DNA of 64,000 bases from Streptomyces filamentosus (GCF_014654895.1 NZ_BNBE01000004.1:1-64000), one strand, 5' to 3'. Counted from the first letter of the stretch, positions 25,464 through 35,191 are shown. A program made the numbers and translations. Notes: generated from the sequence alone by a model not told the origin.

Positions 25464-25960
25464 CCGCCCCGGGCCTCCGGCGCCCGCCGCCCGCCCGTCG
25501 GGAGAAGAGAAGAGAGGGACCTCTCCTGGTATCCAGAAGAGGTGTCGGCGCGGGAATCGACTGACCCACGCACTCTGATCAGTCAAAAAGCGGGGCACCG
25601 CCGTGGTGGTCCGCAACCGGTGGTGCAACCCTCGACGCAACTGGTGGCACAACCGGTGATGCAACCTCGGCGGAGGCCGGGGCTGTTCACGAGAACGGGT
25701 GGCCTCGAAGCTGCGGTTAGCGCCGGACGGGACCGCCCGTGCGAGGCCGTGCAGGCGAGGGCGGACATGGTTCTGGCGGACGAGGGGCGGCCCAGCCCAA
25801 AGGCGGGCAGAACAGTGACCCAAATACTGACCCACGCAGGTCACAGCGGTAGGGGCCACGGCTTGGTGAGTGCGGTGGTAAGCCCGGCGGTAAGCACGGC
25901 CAAGATCATTCTCACCCAATTGTGCGAACGGCCCGCTTCCCTTACGGGGCTTGGTCAGGG
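25464..25960. repeat. Dispersed repeat, copy 2
   Basis: This matches 6530-6762 and 7449-7688 without the 163-aa gene insert. It has the CCTCTCCTGG/CCAGAAGAGG hairpin with one mismatch, the CAACCGGTG minisatellite (25611-25670) and the AAGATCATTCTCACCC segment. Confidence 0.75.
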
Positions 25961-26200
25961 GGACGTTGACGACCTGGACCTTGACGACGCGAACGGGGAA
26001 CGGGGTCTCGCGGGTCCGGTGAGGATGCCCGAGTCGCTGAAAGCCGGCGCCTCCCACTCGACCGTCCAGGTCGAGATGGCCTCCCCTGGTACCGCTCGTC
26101 GGGGCCGACGTCGGAAACCTGCGTGTAGCGGTGCCCGCAGTCCGGGGACATCGACTTGCCTCGGTCGGGTGTACGGACGAACGCCAGGGGCTGGCATCGG
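25960..26200 (-). pseudogene. Decayed C-terminal copy of the secreted family
   Basis: Broken pieces SMSPDCGHRYTQVSDVGP and ISTWTVEWEAPAFSDSG lie in different frames and match the fragment at 7689-7991. At least two frame breaks are present. Confidence 0.6.
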
Positions 26201-26285
26201 CCATCAGTCGTGAGTTTGACCCACGAGGTCCAGGCACCCCATCCACTGCCGACTTTCGGGCCGTGGATGGGGCGAGCAGCTAGCG

Positions 26286-27180
26286 CTTACTGATCGTTTC
26301 AGAATGAGATTCGGAGTCGTCGCAAGCAGATGATGCTGCAAGCGAGTTGGAGCAGGCCGAGGTGGAGGTCGGCGCGTATCTCGTAGCGGATGCAGAGGCA
26401 TTTGAACTGGTGGAGCCGGGCGAAGGTCCGCTCGACGACCCAGCGTGTCCTGCCCAGTCCGGAGCCGAGCGGGACGCCGCGTCGGGCGATCATCAGTTTG
26501 ATGCCGCGGGCTCTGAGGATGCGGCGGTACTTGTCGTAGTCGTAGCCGCGGTCGGCGAACAGCCGGCCCGGCCGGTGCCGCGGCCGTCCGACCAGGCCCC
26601 GGATGCGGGGGATCGCGTCCAGTAGCGGCGTCAGCTGGGTGACATCGTGCCTGTTTCCGGCGGTCAGCCACGCGGCGAGGGGTGTTCCGTGCCGGTCTAC
26701 GATCAGGTGGTGCTTGCTGCCCGGCCTCGCGCGGTCGACCGGCGAAGGTCCGGTGTGAGCCCCCCTTTCAAGGCCCGGACGTGCGAGCCGTCGATCGCGC
26801 AGTCGTCCATGTCCAACAGGCCGGCCTTGCACAGCTCGGCCAGAAGAACCTCGTGCAGGCGGGGCCAGACACCGGCCTCGGTCCAGTCCCGCAGCCGCCG
26901 CCAGGCCGTCACCCCGCTGCAGCCGGTCCGCTCGGCCGGCACGTCCCTCCAGCTCACGTTCTTGCCCAGCACATACACAATGCCTCGCAGGGCCGCACGG
27001 TCGTCCCCCAGCAACCGCCCGGGATACCGATGACGCCGCGGAGGCCGGGGCGGCAGCAGAGGAGCGATGCGTTCCCACAGGTCATCAGGCACAAGATCAT
27101 CCGACACCCGCACCACTCTGCCGCCACCCGACCCGACCGCCAAGCCCTCACGCCGAACTCATTCTGAAACGATCAGTAAG
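26286..27180 (-). mobile_element. IS5-family insertion sequence (IS427-like)
   Basis: About 895 bp bounded by inverted repeats (CTTACTGATCGTTTCAGAAT at 26286 and its complement ending at 27180). It carries a two-frame transposase. The same ends bound the mini-element at 8693-9134. No clear target duplication was seen. Confidence 0.85.
26299..27143 (-). CDS. IS5-family transposase, expressed by -1 frameshift
   Basis: The first frame (27143-26703) holds the N-terminal domain (LVPDDLWERIAPLLPPRP, YVLGKNVSWRDVP) and the first catalytic Asp (DMDDCAIDGSHVRA). The second frame (to 26299) holds SKHHLIVDRHGTPLAAWLTA, the second Asp region (LFADRGYDYDKYR) and the catalytic Glu (RWVVERTFARLHQ). A slippery AAAGGGGGG (complement of 26760-26768) precedes the overlap, as expected for programmed -1 frameshifting. 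It appears intact. Confidence 0.85.
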
Positions 27181-27421
27181 TCGATCGGACACAAGACACC
27201 GGACCCCCCCCGTGACAGGAAGTGACCCGGATCACTCCGTGAAGGGCATGGCGGGGCCGGAGAGCGAGGGCCCCGTCGGCCGGACTCCGGCCGCCTCAGG
27301 GGCGTCGAGCGGTTCTCGCGCTCAGGGCCGTCCGTACAGAGAGGGCCGCTGCAGGGCCCTGGCGAACGTGCTGGACCAGGCCGGAACGTCCGCCCTCGCG
27401 CACGGCGTCTAACCTCACGGC

Positions 27422-28028
27422 ATGAAGATCGACTGGAGGACGGAGTACCCCCGCCTCTTGGGCGGCCGTCGCTCCGGGTTCTTTGACCCGGACATCATGC
27501 GGCGGGAGGGTTTTCCGCTGCAGCGGAGGCTGACCGAGACGGACCTGCGGGAGGCGGAGGGGGAGCTCGGGATCACGTTTCCGTCCGAGTACCGCGAGCA
27601 CCTCCTGCGGCGTGGAAACCCCGAAAGGGGCTTCAACCGGCTGTGGCGCGGCCCCCGGGGCTGGGGCTGGTACGGCGACACCCAAACCAACTACGAACTG
27701 CTGACCGAGCCGTTCCCCCACCCCGATTCCTACCGCGTCGCCGACGACGACCTCGACGAGCACGAACCGCCCCGCGAGGACACAGAGGCCTGGGAGGCGT
27801 GGGACGACGAGTGCGGGGTGCTGGAGGAACGGAAGACGGCTGGCGCAGTGTACCTCCAGGAGGGCGGCTGCGTTCTCCACCCTCCTCGTCGTCACAGGTC
27901 CTCACCGCGGCGAGATGTGGTTCGACGGCCGCGCCACCTGCGAGCAGATCCTCCCCCTGAGATGGGCCGGTCGGCCCGTGTTCTTCACGGAGTGGGTCGA
28001 GCGGGGCATGAGCCTGACCCCGTGGTGA
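27422..28028 (+). pseudogene. SMI1/KNR4 (SUKH) protein with one frameshift
   Basis: The N-terminal two-thirds have the SUKH pattern (LTETDLREAEGELGITFPSE, YREHLLRRGNPERGF, WGWYGDTQTN). The frame breaks near 27870 after YLQEGGCG. The continuation, FSTLLVVTGPHRGEMWFDGR to WVERGMSLTPW, stops at 28028. SUKH proteins are immunity proteins against polymorphic toxins. The start is an ATG. One base restores a protein of about 200 residues, so either decay or a sequencing error is possible. Confidence 0.75.
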
Positions 28029-28049
28029 ACCAAGAGGCTTACTGAGTCC

Positions 28050-28150
28050 GTCTACGTGTCCAGTACTCCGAGGCGTACTGCGTCAAACACTTCGAGGCGC
28101 AGGAAGCGGCGTGGCGCCACACCACCCGACTCGCGGAGTACCTAAGCGCC
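28050..28150 (+). pseudogene. Short coding remnant
   Basis: One frame reads QYSEAYCVKHFEAQEAAWRH then TTRLAEYLSA without start or stop context. The family is unrecognised. Confidence 0.3.
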
Positions 28151-28424
28151 GTACGCACCCGGGGGTTCACCGGCCCGGCCGGGGCCGCGGCCGCACTTGG
28201 GGGCAGGCCGGCCGGCGGCCGGGGGTGGGGTGGTATCGACGGTGCCGGGCGACAGGACCCGCAGCGCTCGTACGACGGAGGAACCCACGTGGTCGTTGGC
28301 GGTGGCGATGATCCGGGCGGTCAGAAGGCGGAACTGGGTGGTGTGGGCGGGCGAGTCGGGGCGCGGGCCGAGGCGGCCGGTTTCGGGGGCGTAGCCGGTG
28401 GCCTGGGCAACGGATCCCGCTCCT

Positions 28425-28462
28425 GGGCGTGGGGGGACACTGTGAAGTGTCCCCCCACGCCC
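28425..28462. terminator. 17-bp perfect hairpin
   Basis: A perfect 17-bp inverted repeat (28425-28441 with 28446-28462, 4-nt loop) lies about 50 bases past the stop of the 43-aa gene. It marks the end of the Rhs-tip/microprotein unit. Confidence 0.85.
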
Positions 28463-28508
28463 ACACACCGAATACATCTCCTATGGAGCCAAGGCACGTC
28501 GGCTGCGG

Positions 28509-28640
28509 TTACTTCCTCTTCCGTGCTTGTGCGATGCCGAAGAGGACGAGGGCGAGGATGGCGATACCGAACAAGAGCCACAGGGGGACACCGTCGAGCC
28601 CCTTGTAGGCCATGACCGCCGTATCAGTAGCTGGTTGCAC
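28509..28640 (-). CDS. 43-aa single-span protein behind the Rhs tip
   Basis: It reads VQPATDTAVMAYKGLDGVPL, then one membrane span (WLLFGIAILALVLFGIAQ) and a basic tail ARKRK. AAGGAG lies six bases before the GTG. It starts 30 bases after the Rhs-tip stop on the same strand and shares its terminator. That position is where the immunity protein of a polymorphic toxin sits. A membrane immunity protein would fit a membrane-acting toxin; this is inference. Confidence 0.65.
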   Translation of the reverse strand: MQPATDTAVMAYKGLDGVPLWLLFGIAILALVLFGIAQARKRK

Positions 28641-28670
28641 GAGAGCTCCTTCGGTCGAGGTTTCCTTGGT

Positions 28671-29249
28671 TCAGCTTGTGGCGTCTTCGTGGGCCGACTC
28701 GGTTGCTTCGCCGACCGCTATTCCGCCGACGGCGCAGGGGATTGCTCCGGCGCCTCCGGTCAGGCCGGTGCAGCCGGCGGTGAACGTCTTGTCGGCGGCG
28801 AAGCTGAGCGCTGTTCCAGCAGCCGCCTTGTAGTCGCCCGTCACCAGCTGACCGACGAATTCACCGACCGCGATGGCGTCTCCGGTCTTGTCCACGGTGT
28901 CCATCACGCCGTTGAGGCTGAGAGACCCGTACGGGTCGATGCGGTTGACGGGGTTGCCTTCGGCGTAGGGGTAGGTGTTCTTCTCCTGGCCGGAAGGGTC
29001 GGGCTGGGTGAAGCGGCCGATGTTGGGGGCGTAGTAGCGGGCGGCGAAGTGGTAGAGGCCGGAGACGTCGTGGTGGCCGCCGGCAAACTGGTCCGGCTGC
29101 GGGACCTGTCCCGAGGCCCCGGCGCGCTGGGACGCCGTGGGGAGGCTGTAGGAGTACGAGTTGGCCTTGGTGCCGGTCTCGTAGGCGAGCGCCACGAGCG
29201 AGCCGAGCGCGTCGGTGAGGTAGTAGTAGGACTTGCCGCCGGTCGTCAT
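28671..29249 (-). CDS. Orphan Rhs core tip with variable C-terminal domain
   Basis: 192 aa. Residues 1-107 are the end of an RHS-repeat-associated core: SYYYLTDALGSLVALAYETG, GLYHFAARYYAPNIGRFTQP and NRIDPYG. The variable C-terminal domain (about 108-192) is hydrophobic and Gly/Ala-rich (TALSFAADKTF, GAGAIPCAVGGIAVG) with two Cys, as in pore-type or membrane toxins. There is no ribosome site, and a stop codon lies just upstream of the ATG. It is therefore a displaced tip rather than a full Rhs protein. The long N-terminal shell is absent from the window. Confidence 0.75.
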   Translation of the reverse strand: MTTGGKSYYYLTDALGSLVALAYETGTKANSYSYSLPTASQRAGASGQVPQPDQFAGGHHDVSGLYHFAARYYAPNIGRFTQPDPSGQEKNTYPYAEGNPVNRIDPYGSLSLNGVMDTVDKTGDAIAVGEFVGQLVTGDYKAAAGTALSFAADKTFTAGCTGLTGGAGAIPCAVGGIAVGEATESAHEDATS

Positions 29250-29251
29250 GG

Positions 29252-29470
29252 AGTTCAGGGTGCCCCGGGTTCGCGGTTGAATCCCATGTCGACTCCCCCA
29301 AGGCCCTTCGCGGAAAGGCCGAGCGGCCCGTGGCCGTCCCGCTGCAGAGTCGTGCCGGTGCGCCGCTTCGGTTTCTTCTTCTGGGCGCCGTTCTTCTTCG
29401 CCGCCTCCCGGGCGGCGAGCAGGGCCTGGCGGGCGAGGTCGACGCCGGACAGCTCCGGGACGGCGTTCAC
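29252..29470 (-). pseudogene. N-terminal fragment of a DUF721/DciA-like protein
   Basis: It starts VNAVPELSGVDLARQALLAA and continues REAAKKNGAQKKKPKRRTGT and RDGHGPLGL, the N-terminus of Streptomyces DciA-like (DUF721) proteins. It then switches to unrelated sequence and stops. The start overlaps the preceding gene's stop (GTGA). Confidence 0.65.
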
Positions 29471-30040
29471 GCGATCACTTCCAGTACCTCGCCGCCCAGG
29501 CGGGCGGCGAGGTCGGGAAGACGCCGCGACCACGGCTCGGGCCGGACCGGCTCCGGGCGGGCCTGAGCGGGCAGCAGCTCCAGCTGCGCGGCGAGCAGGT
29601 GCTCGGCGGTGCGGGTCTGTGCCCTGCGGCGGCCTCGGTCGCGGCGCGCTGGGTGTCATCGCTGTCGGGCAGGGCCTGGTGCCAGGGTCTGGCGAGCTCG
29701 GTGGCGTATGCCTTGCGGGCCTCGGCCTGGGCGTCCTCGCTGCAGCCGAGCATCACCAGTGCCTCGTTCCGGTACTCCGCAGCCGCGCTCTCGGCGGTCA
29801 GCATGGCGTTGTGCGCGGCGGCGTCCTCGACGGCGTCCGGACCGACTGCCTCCAGAGCGGACGGCCCAGCCCGGCCCCGGCGCCGGAAGCCCTTCTGCGT
29901 ACGGGACAGCACCCGCTGTGCCTTCGCCAGCCGCTGCTCGGCGCGGGCGGCGTCACTGTACGGGCGCTCCCCCGCCTCGTGGGGCGGAACCGGATGCTTT
30001 TCGCCGCCGTGGCAGGCGACCGGGTTGTGCGCTCGACGGC
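29467..30040 (-). pseudogene. Plasmid-type hypothetical protein, frameshifted
   Basis: The coherent pieces are ACHGGEKHPVPPHEAGERPY, AEQRLAKAQRVLSRTQKG, AMLTAESAAAEYRNEALVML and, after a frame break near 29625, EHLLAAQLELLPAQARPEP ending at 29467. The N-terminus has a possible Cys/His cluster. Proteins like this accompany replication or partition genes on Streptomyces plasmids. The start is uncertain. Confidence 0.5.
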
Positions 30041-30237
30041 AGCCATGTGCTCCCCGCAGCCCCGGCCCAGCGCAAGGGTCGTCACGAGTACGAGAACCTG
30101 GTCAGCGCCCTCATACCCTGACCATGATCGGTCTCACCGATAACCGCTGTGCTGATGTTCCCCGAGGCCATGGAGGCCCGTGGGTTCAGGGAAACCGAAG
30201 TCTGTTCAGCGGGAACTCGCCGGTCGGTCTGTGTGCA

Positions 30238-30748
30238 TCAGCTGGGCGGATCCGTGGGTTCGGCGGGAACCGGGGGGTGGGCTGCGAGCCGGCGGGCTTC
30301 GGCGGTGACCTCGGCATTGACCTGGTCCACGGTTCTGTCGCCGTATTCGAGGATGTCGTACTCGTCGTCGAGTTCAGCGAGGCGCTCGGTCAGGGGCAGC
30401 TCGTGTCCGTGGCGCTGGTGAATCCGGAAGGTGAGCTCCCGTGGCGTGAGCTCTCCGGCGAGCATGCAGCGTGCCAGGGCTCGGGCGGCGGCTTCCTGAC
30501 CGGCCTCGCTGCCGACCGGATAGAAGGAGAGGCCGAGTTCGTCGAGTGCGGCGGGGAAGCAGGTCGTGGACGTCGTAGTCCGCCTCGGCGCGCGTGCAGG
30601 CGGCGAGGATGCGAAGGCCAGGAGTGCCGAGTCCGGCGACGAGCGCATCGCAGGCGGCATTCACCACGTCGCTCGCGCGGATTTCTCCCATGCTCCAGAG
30701 AGCGGCATGGTCCTGGAGAGCGGTTGCTGCTGCTTCGGTCGACGTCAC
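30238..30748 (-). pseudogene. Conserved hypothetical protein with one frameshift
   Basis: From GTG 30748 it reads VTSTEAAATALQDHAALWSM and EIRASDVVNAACDALVAGLG to YDVHDLLP. The frame breaks at a C-run near 30555 and resumes AALDELGLSFYPVGSEAGQE to the stop at 30238. The joined product (about 169 aa) is an acidic helical protein of a kind I associate with Streptomyces accessory regions. No function is known. A homopolymer break is typical of a sequencing error. Confidence 0.6.
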
Positions 30749-31043
30749 TCGTCCATGATTCCCTTCACGGCGCGTCCAGGTCGAGCAGGTTTCATCGAAG
30801 GTGCTGTTCAGCGGCCTGTTCCAGCAGGGCTCCTGCGGAGTCCGCGTAGCGCATCGCGGTCTTCTCATCGAGCCCGAAGACTTCGGCGAGATGCAGTGGG
30901 TCAGGGCCTCTTCGAGCTGCCGGTCAACACGGAGCCGTTCCAGGGTGGCGTCCTGTCCCCGCATCGGAGCACTAGGTCCTGTCCGATGGGTCGTCCACGA
31001 GGTCTGAGAGGATCGGCGGGACGGATCGAGGAGGGAGTGCCGG

Positions 31044-31553
31044 TTGTCGAGCGGGCAGTGGCTGTCGTATGACGTGAGTTCTCTCGCGCGCCTGGGTGTA
31101 GGCCGCGAGGGGGTGTCCCGGCTGGGAGAGCAAGGCCTTCCGGCCGACTGCAACCGCATGTTCGTGCGGGACTCGGGTCGGGAGCTGGAGGTCCGCGGCC
31201 TTCCGCCGGGGCGGGCGGTGTTCCTCGGTGCGTTCGAGGACGGCGTCAACACGTACTGGCTGGTGATCGACAGCGGCGAAGTCTGGATGGTCCGCGGCTA
31301 TGGCAGCGATGGGGACCAGCAGTACGGGCTGGTCAACTCTTCGGTTGCGGGTCTGCAGAACGTCCTGGAGGTATGGGAGGCGTTCATCGGCTCCGGAAGG
31401 AGCGACGCGGACGACGACTACGAGGACCACGTCGAAGACGTGATGGAACGGGCCCGGCAGTGCGATCCGCGGGTTTTCGAGGACGAGGAATCCTGGTGGT
31501 CCCGCGTTTTCGAGGAAGTCGAGCTTGGCGCCCTGGTCCCGGAAGACCAGTAG
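31044..31553 (+). CDS. SUKH-4-like putative immunity protein
   Basis: 169 aa, acidic, with a SUKH-type middle (EVRGLPPGRAVFLGAFEDGV, NTYWLVIDSGEVWMVRG, YGLVNSSVAGLQNVLEVWEA). SUKH-4 proteins are found beside polymorphic toxins and nucleases as immunity factors. The TTG start is chosen for the GGAGGGAG site seven bases upstream; no ATG fits. It lies about 1.8 kb from the orphan Rhs tip, with no toxin next to it, so it may be an orphan immunity gene. Confidence 0.7.
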   Translation: MSSGQWLSYDVSSLARLGVGREGVSRLGEQGLPADCNRMFVRDSGRELEVRGLPPGRAVFLGAFEDGVNTYWLVIDSGEVWMVRGYGSDGDQQYGLVNSSVAGLQNVLEVWEAFIGSGRSDADDDYEDHVEDVMERARQCDPRVFEDEESWWSRVFEEVELGALVPEDQ

Positions 31554-31568
31554 GCGAGGACGTGGCGG

Positions 31569-31690
31569 TCACGGACGGAGCCGGAGCCGGATCGCCGCGA
31601 CCGCGACCGTGACCGTCCCGTGGAAGACGTAGGCCCTCTTGTCGTAACGGGTGGGTGCGTCTTCCTCGGGACCGCAACCGTCGCAGCCCT
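31569..31690 (-). pseudogene. Transposase C-terminal fragment
   Basis: Reads APTRYDKRAYVFHGTVTVA then AIRLRLRP and a stop, the conserved C-terminus of IS5-type Streptomyces transposases. No other part remains. Confidence 0.7.
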
Positions 31691-31721
31691 CCTCGTCTGG
31701 CTCCGCTCGTGAGGGCGAGGA

Positions 31722-31943
31722 TCAGTCCTCATCCTCAGGCAAGTGGAAGTAGACGGTTCCCGACCGCCAGGGACCGTGCTCGGTCATTTCGGACGCGATC
31801 ACCACGTCCTGGATCTCGGCGGGACCCAGTGCCTCGATGGAATCCGCCAGCCGCCGCAAGAGGGCGGGAACGCTGTCGCAGCCGGGGCCGGTGGGGTTGG
31901 CCTGCGAGAAATGGCGCACGGTCCAGTGCGTCGGGGTATCCAT
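31722..31943 (-). CDS. Small hypothetical protein (73 aa)
   Basis: From ATG 31943: MDTPTHWTVRHFSQANPTGP, then VPALLRRLADSIEALGPAEI and WRSGTVYFHLPEDED. It is soluble and acidic, with a mixed alpha/beta pattern. Longer upstream starts are poorer. The family is not recognised, but the composition is that of a real gene. Confidence 0.55.
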   Translation of the reverse strand: MDTPTHWTVRHFSQANPTGPGCDSVPALLRRLADSIEALGPAEIQDVVIASEMTEHGPWRSGTVYFHLPEDED

Positions 31944-32301
31944 CACGGGCCGATCGTAAGACCTGTCATCGCCCGGTCGGCAAGCGATGGCAGGGCCAGG
32001 CAACACATGCAGGACAGTCGAGACGGTGATCGCCCGGATAAGTCCTAGCAGGGGCTTCGACTGTCTGTCAGGCCAACTGGGCTACACAGTTGCCAGTTGG
32101 GATCCGATTCAGTTCCTCAAGATCCAGGTCGGCGGCCTGCTCGCGACGGCCTTTCTCCACCTCGGCTCCATCGGCCTGCACCGCTTGTGCGCCCTGCTCG
32201 TCAAGGCATCGCGGGAGCCATGCCGACGGCAGCCCTTCGCCCTCGGAGTCCTCCGATCATTCCTGGTGACAGTCCGAACCAGCGGGTGGCACCATGCGGC
32301 C
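31944..32301. other. No gene recognised
   Basis: The frame of the downstream gene is open through most of this stretch (for example GGLLATAFLHLGSIGLH) but without a ribosome site or familiar motif. Confidence 0.4.
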
Positions 32302-32883
32302 ATGTGCGAAGTCTGCCTGGTCGGCTACACACGCTGTGTCCACGTCACCGCTGACGCCACCGACGCATACCGCCAGGCCATGCGACTGTGCGCGCTGATG
32401 GAACACTACGGCGATGAGGCGGAACTGCTGACGCACCTGGAGAGCGTCGGCGAGGTCCGCCGAATGGCCGCAGTGCTGCCGAACTCCCGCTTTGTGTATC
32501 GCCCTTACCCTGGCGCCCGATCCTCTTGCGGCGCCGGCGGCTGCGAACCGGACGTGCCGGTCATGGACGACCGTGAACTGGAGGCACACCTGCCGCTCGA
32601 AATGTCGGCACGGTTCGCACCGGCGACGGCCGAGGACCAGGTCATCGCGGCACTGGGCGGCAACGGCAACGCGGTCTTCCTCGTATGGTCAGGCCGCTGG
32701 CCGGACAGACCCGAGCACGGCCTGCACGGCTCCCGCCACGACGCGGTACAGGTCGCCTTCCGCGGCGACCATTCCGACCCTGCACTGCTGTCCGGCCGGC
32801 ACGCGGTCCACGTTCACGTGTCCAAGGAGTCCGGCCACTGCGGCGTCGAGTATCTGGCTGCGCAGGCGGGCGTTCACCCGTGA
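32302..32883 (+). CDS. Hypothetical protein with Cys-rich N-terminus (193 aa)
   Basis: It starts MCEVCLVGYTRCVHVTADAT, with a CxxC near the N-terminus and a second Cys pair (SSCGAGGCEPD) in the middle, a possible zinc site. The C-terminal half is His-rich (HAVHVHVSKESGHCGVEYL). It is soluble, without signal or membrane segments. The function is not recognised. ATG 32302 is the first good start; the frame is open further upstream. Confidence 0.55.
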   Translation: MCEVCLVGYTRCVHVTADATDAYRQAMRLCALMEHYGDEAELLTHLESVGEVRRMAAVLPNSRFVYRPYPGARSSCGAGGCEPDVPVMDDRELEAHLPLEMSARFAPATAEDQVIAALGGNGNAVFLVWSGRWPDRPEHGLHGSRHDAVQVAFRGDHSDPALLSGRHAVHVHVSKESGHCGVEYLAAQAGVHP

Positions 32884-32988
32884 CCAACTCGGCGCTCGTG
32901 CACGCCGCCGTACGGTCCGCATCACCGCACTCGTCCAAGCCGTCCTCGCCCTACATCTGACCAGCTCAGTGTGAAGTTGGAAAGAGCT

Positions 32989-33895
32989 CAGTGAGCCATT
33001 TTCATCCTGTCTCTGCGGGGTGAAACGGCAGGTCAGCAGGGGTGTGTGACGAGACGAGGCTCCTGGTCGTTGCGGTGGTGTTCTCTACGCACCACCGCAC
33101 CGTCCGAGGAGCCTTGCCTGGTCCCGTATCGTGCCCGGTCGACGTCCCGCATGAGCTGATCGAGCATGTTTCCTGGCTCGTCTACGCACGAAGGTGTGAA
33201 CGCCGCTCGCGGTGGCGGAAGCTGGCTGCACCCGGCAGGCCCTGCTCATGCTGGTCCATCTGCGGAAGAACGAGCCCCTGCCCGCCCTGGCAGCCGGCTT
33301 CGGCGTCTCGACAGCCACAGCCTGGCGCCACGTCGACGAGGTCCTCGACGTCCTCGCGGCCTGGGCACCGGGCCCGCACGAGGCCCTGACCTGCCTGGGC
33401 GAGGGCGACCACGTGATCATCGACAGCCGCCCTGATCCCCATCGACCGCATCGCCGCCGACGAGCCGTACTGCTCCATGAGACATCGCAAGCACGGAATG
33501 AACGTGCAGGTCATCGCCCGTCCCGACGGCACACCGCTGCGGTTCTCCCGCGCGGCACCGGGCCGCACCCAGGACCTGACCGCGGCCCGGCCCCACAGCC
33601 GTCGTCCAGACCTGCCTCACCCGGCAGGTCCTCGCCCTCGCAGACCGTGCCTACCAGGGAGCCGGCGCCACCTTCCGCACCCCCTACTACCACCACCGCG
33701 AACAGCCCGCCCACTACCAGCAGTTCAACCGAGACCACGCACGGCTCAGAGCCCCCGGAGAACGCGCCTTCGCACAGCTGAAGTCCTGGCGCATCCTCCG
33801 TCGCGCCCGATGCTCCACCCACCACATCAGCACCATCGTCCAAGCCGTCCACACCCTGCTGACCTGCAGCTATCCAGGATGAAAACGGCTCACTG
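32989..33895 (+). mobile_element. Decayed IS with a multiply frameshifted transposase
   Basis: Inverted repeats of 21 bp with one mismatch (CAGTGAGCCATTTTCATCCTG at 32989, complement ending at 33895) bound a broken DDE transposase. Recognisable pieces include LVHLRKNEPLPALAAGFGVS, GEGDHVIIDS, MRHRKHGMNVQVIARPDGTP, LADRAYQGAGATFRTPYY and RLRAPGERAFAQLKSWRILR, spread over three frames. The element is probably dead but its ends are intact. Confidence 0.8.
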
Positions 33896-34129
33896 CCACA
33901 AGCCCGAGAGATCGCAGATCTGGAAACAGGGGTTGCCATTCCTGCCTGCTGTTCTGCCTGGAGACACATGTGTTCCGCTGCTTGGCTGTTCAGGCAGGTA
34001 CCGGGCCCACCGAAACGAGCCCGGTCCCGTCCAGCGCGATCGCTGGAGCCCGTGATCTTCTGGGGCGCGACGCCCAGGTTCCCGACCGTCGCGACCCCGG
34101 ATGCGGTTTCCTTCTGACCGGAGAGCAAG
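33896..34129. other. AraC-gene upstream region
   Basis: No gene was recognised. It contains the promoter region of the AraC-type gene; no clear promoter motif was found. Confidence 0.4.
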
Positions 34130-35191
34130 TTGCGTTTGGTGTTGACGACCGCCTCCGTGCCTGACCCACACAAGGTCTCGTACTGGAGCGAAGTGATGAG
34201 CAGGACGCTTGTACCGATGACGGTCACCTCCCTGAGTGAGGGTCCGTTCGAAGGGCGGATCGTCACCGGCCGTCTCGGATACCTCCAGGTGGCCACAGTG
34301 GAGGCGGACGCGGAACGGGTCAGCCGTACTCCGTCCCTGGTCGCAAAGTCGCCCGACCCCCTGGTGGCCGTCGCCGTCCAGGTATCCGGCACTGCTGTCC
34401 TCGTCCAAGGTGACCGGCGGGTCGAGGTGAGCGAGGGCGAACTGGTCGTGTACAACACTGCCCACCCGTACTCGATCCACTATCCACGGCGGTTCGCCAC
34501 CCATGTCTTCCAGCTTCCACGACGCGCGCTGGGCGTGTCCGACGAGGAGCTCGGGCAAGCCACGGGACAAGCCATCGGCAGGGAGTACGGCCTGGGCGCG
34601 ATACTCCTGCCGTTCCTGGCGAGGCTGGCCTCCTCATCGGCCGACGACTACCAGCCGGCAGTGGCGGACAGGCTGGCCGGCAGCGTCGTCGAGCTGCTCG
34701 CGACGCTCATCGCGGAACGGGCCCACCAGCAGGGGAGGGACGACGACGGCCGCGGCCATCTGATGATGCGCATCCTCTCCCACATCAACAGGAACCTCGG
34801 GGACCCGGACCTGTCACCGGAACTCATCGCACAGGCTCACCAGATCTCGGTCCGCTACCTGCACCGGCTCTTCGAGGGCGAGGGGACGACGGTGAGCCGG
34901 CTCATCCGGCAGCGGCGTCTGGAGGAATGCGGCCGCGAACTGGCTCGTCGTGGAAGGACCTCCCCCACGGTGTCCGCCGTGGCCCAGAGGTGGGGGTTCC
35001 TCAACCCCGCCCACTTCAGCCGCGCCTTCCGCGCCCACTACGGGGTCTCCCCTCGTGAATGGCGCATCCTGCGCACCACCGCCGGGCTGCCTCCGGCTAC
35101 TTCCTCGGCGATGGGGACGGCGTCGTCGGGGGCCGAAGGAACACCCGAGGGCCCCCGGTACGGGGCCGGCCTCGCGGCGGCCGGACAGTGA
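34130..35191 (+). CDS. AraC-family transcriptional regulator
   Basis: 353 aa. The N-terminal half is an AraC-binding-like domain (VQVSGTAVLVQGDRRVEVSE, GELVVYNTAHPYSIHYPRRF). The C-terminal double HTH runs from about 225 to 325 (LSPELIAQAHQISVRYLHRL, AQRWGFLNPAHFSRAFRAHY). The start is TTG 34130 after GGAGAG, or GTG 34139. Its stop overlaps the GTG of the following hydrolase, so the two are coupled. It probably regulates that hydrolase in response to a small substrate. Confidence 0.9.
   Translation: MRLVLTTASVPDPHKVSYWSEVMSRTLVPMTVTSLSEGPFEGRIVTGRLGYLQVATVEADAERVSRTPSLVAKSPDPLVAVAVQVSGTAVLVQGDRRVEVSEGELVVYNTAHPYSIHYPRRFATHVFQLPRRALGVSDEELGQATGQAIGREYGLGAILLPFLARLASSSADDYQPAVADRLAGSVVELLATLIAERAHQQGRDDDGRGHLMMRILSHINRNLGDPDLSPELIAQAHQISVRYLHRLFEGEGTTVSRLIRQRRLEECGRELARRGRTSPTVSAVAQRWGFLNPAHFSRAFRAHYGVSPREWRILRTTAGLPPATSSAMGTASSGAEGTPEGPRYGAGLAAAGQ

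Noticed and set aside
30969..30990. IS end GGTCCTGTCCGATGGGTC with CTAG
   Set aside because: It resembles a known type of IS end, but no partner end or transposase is placed to match it.
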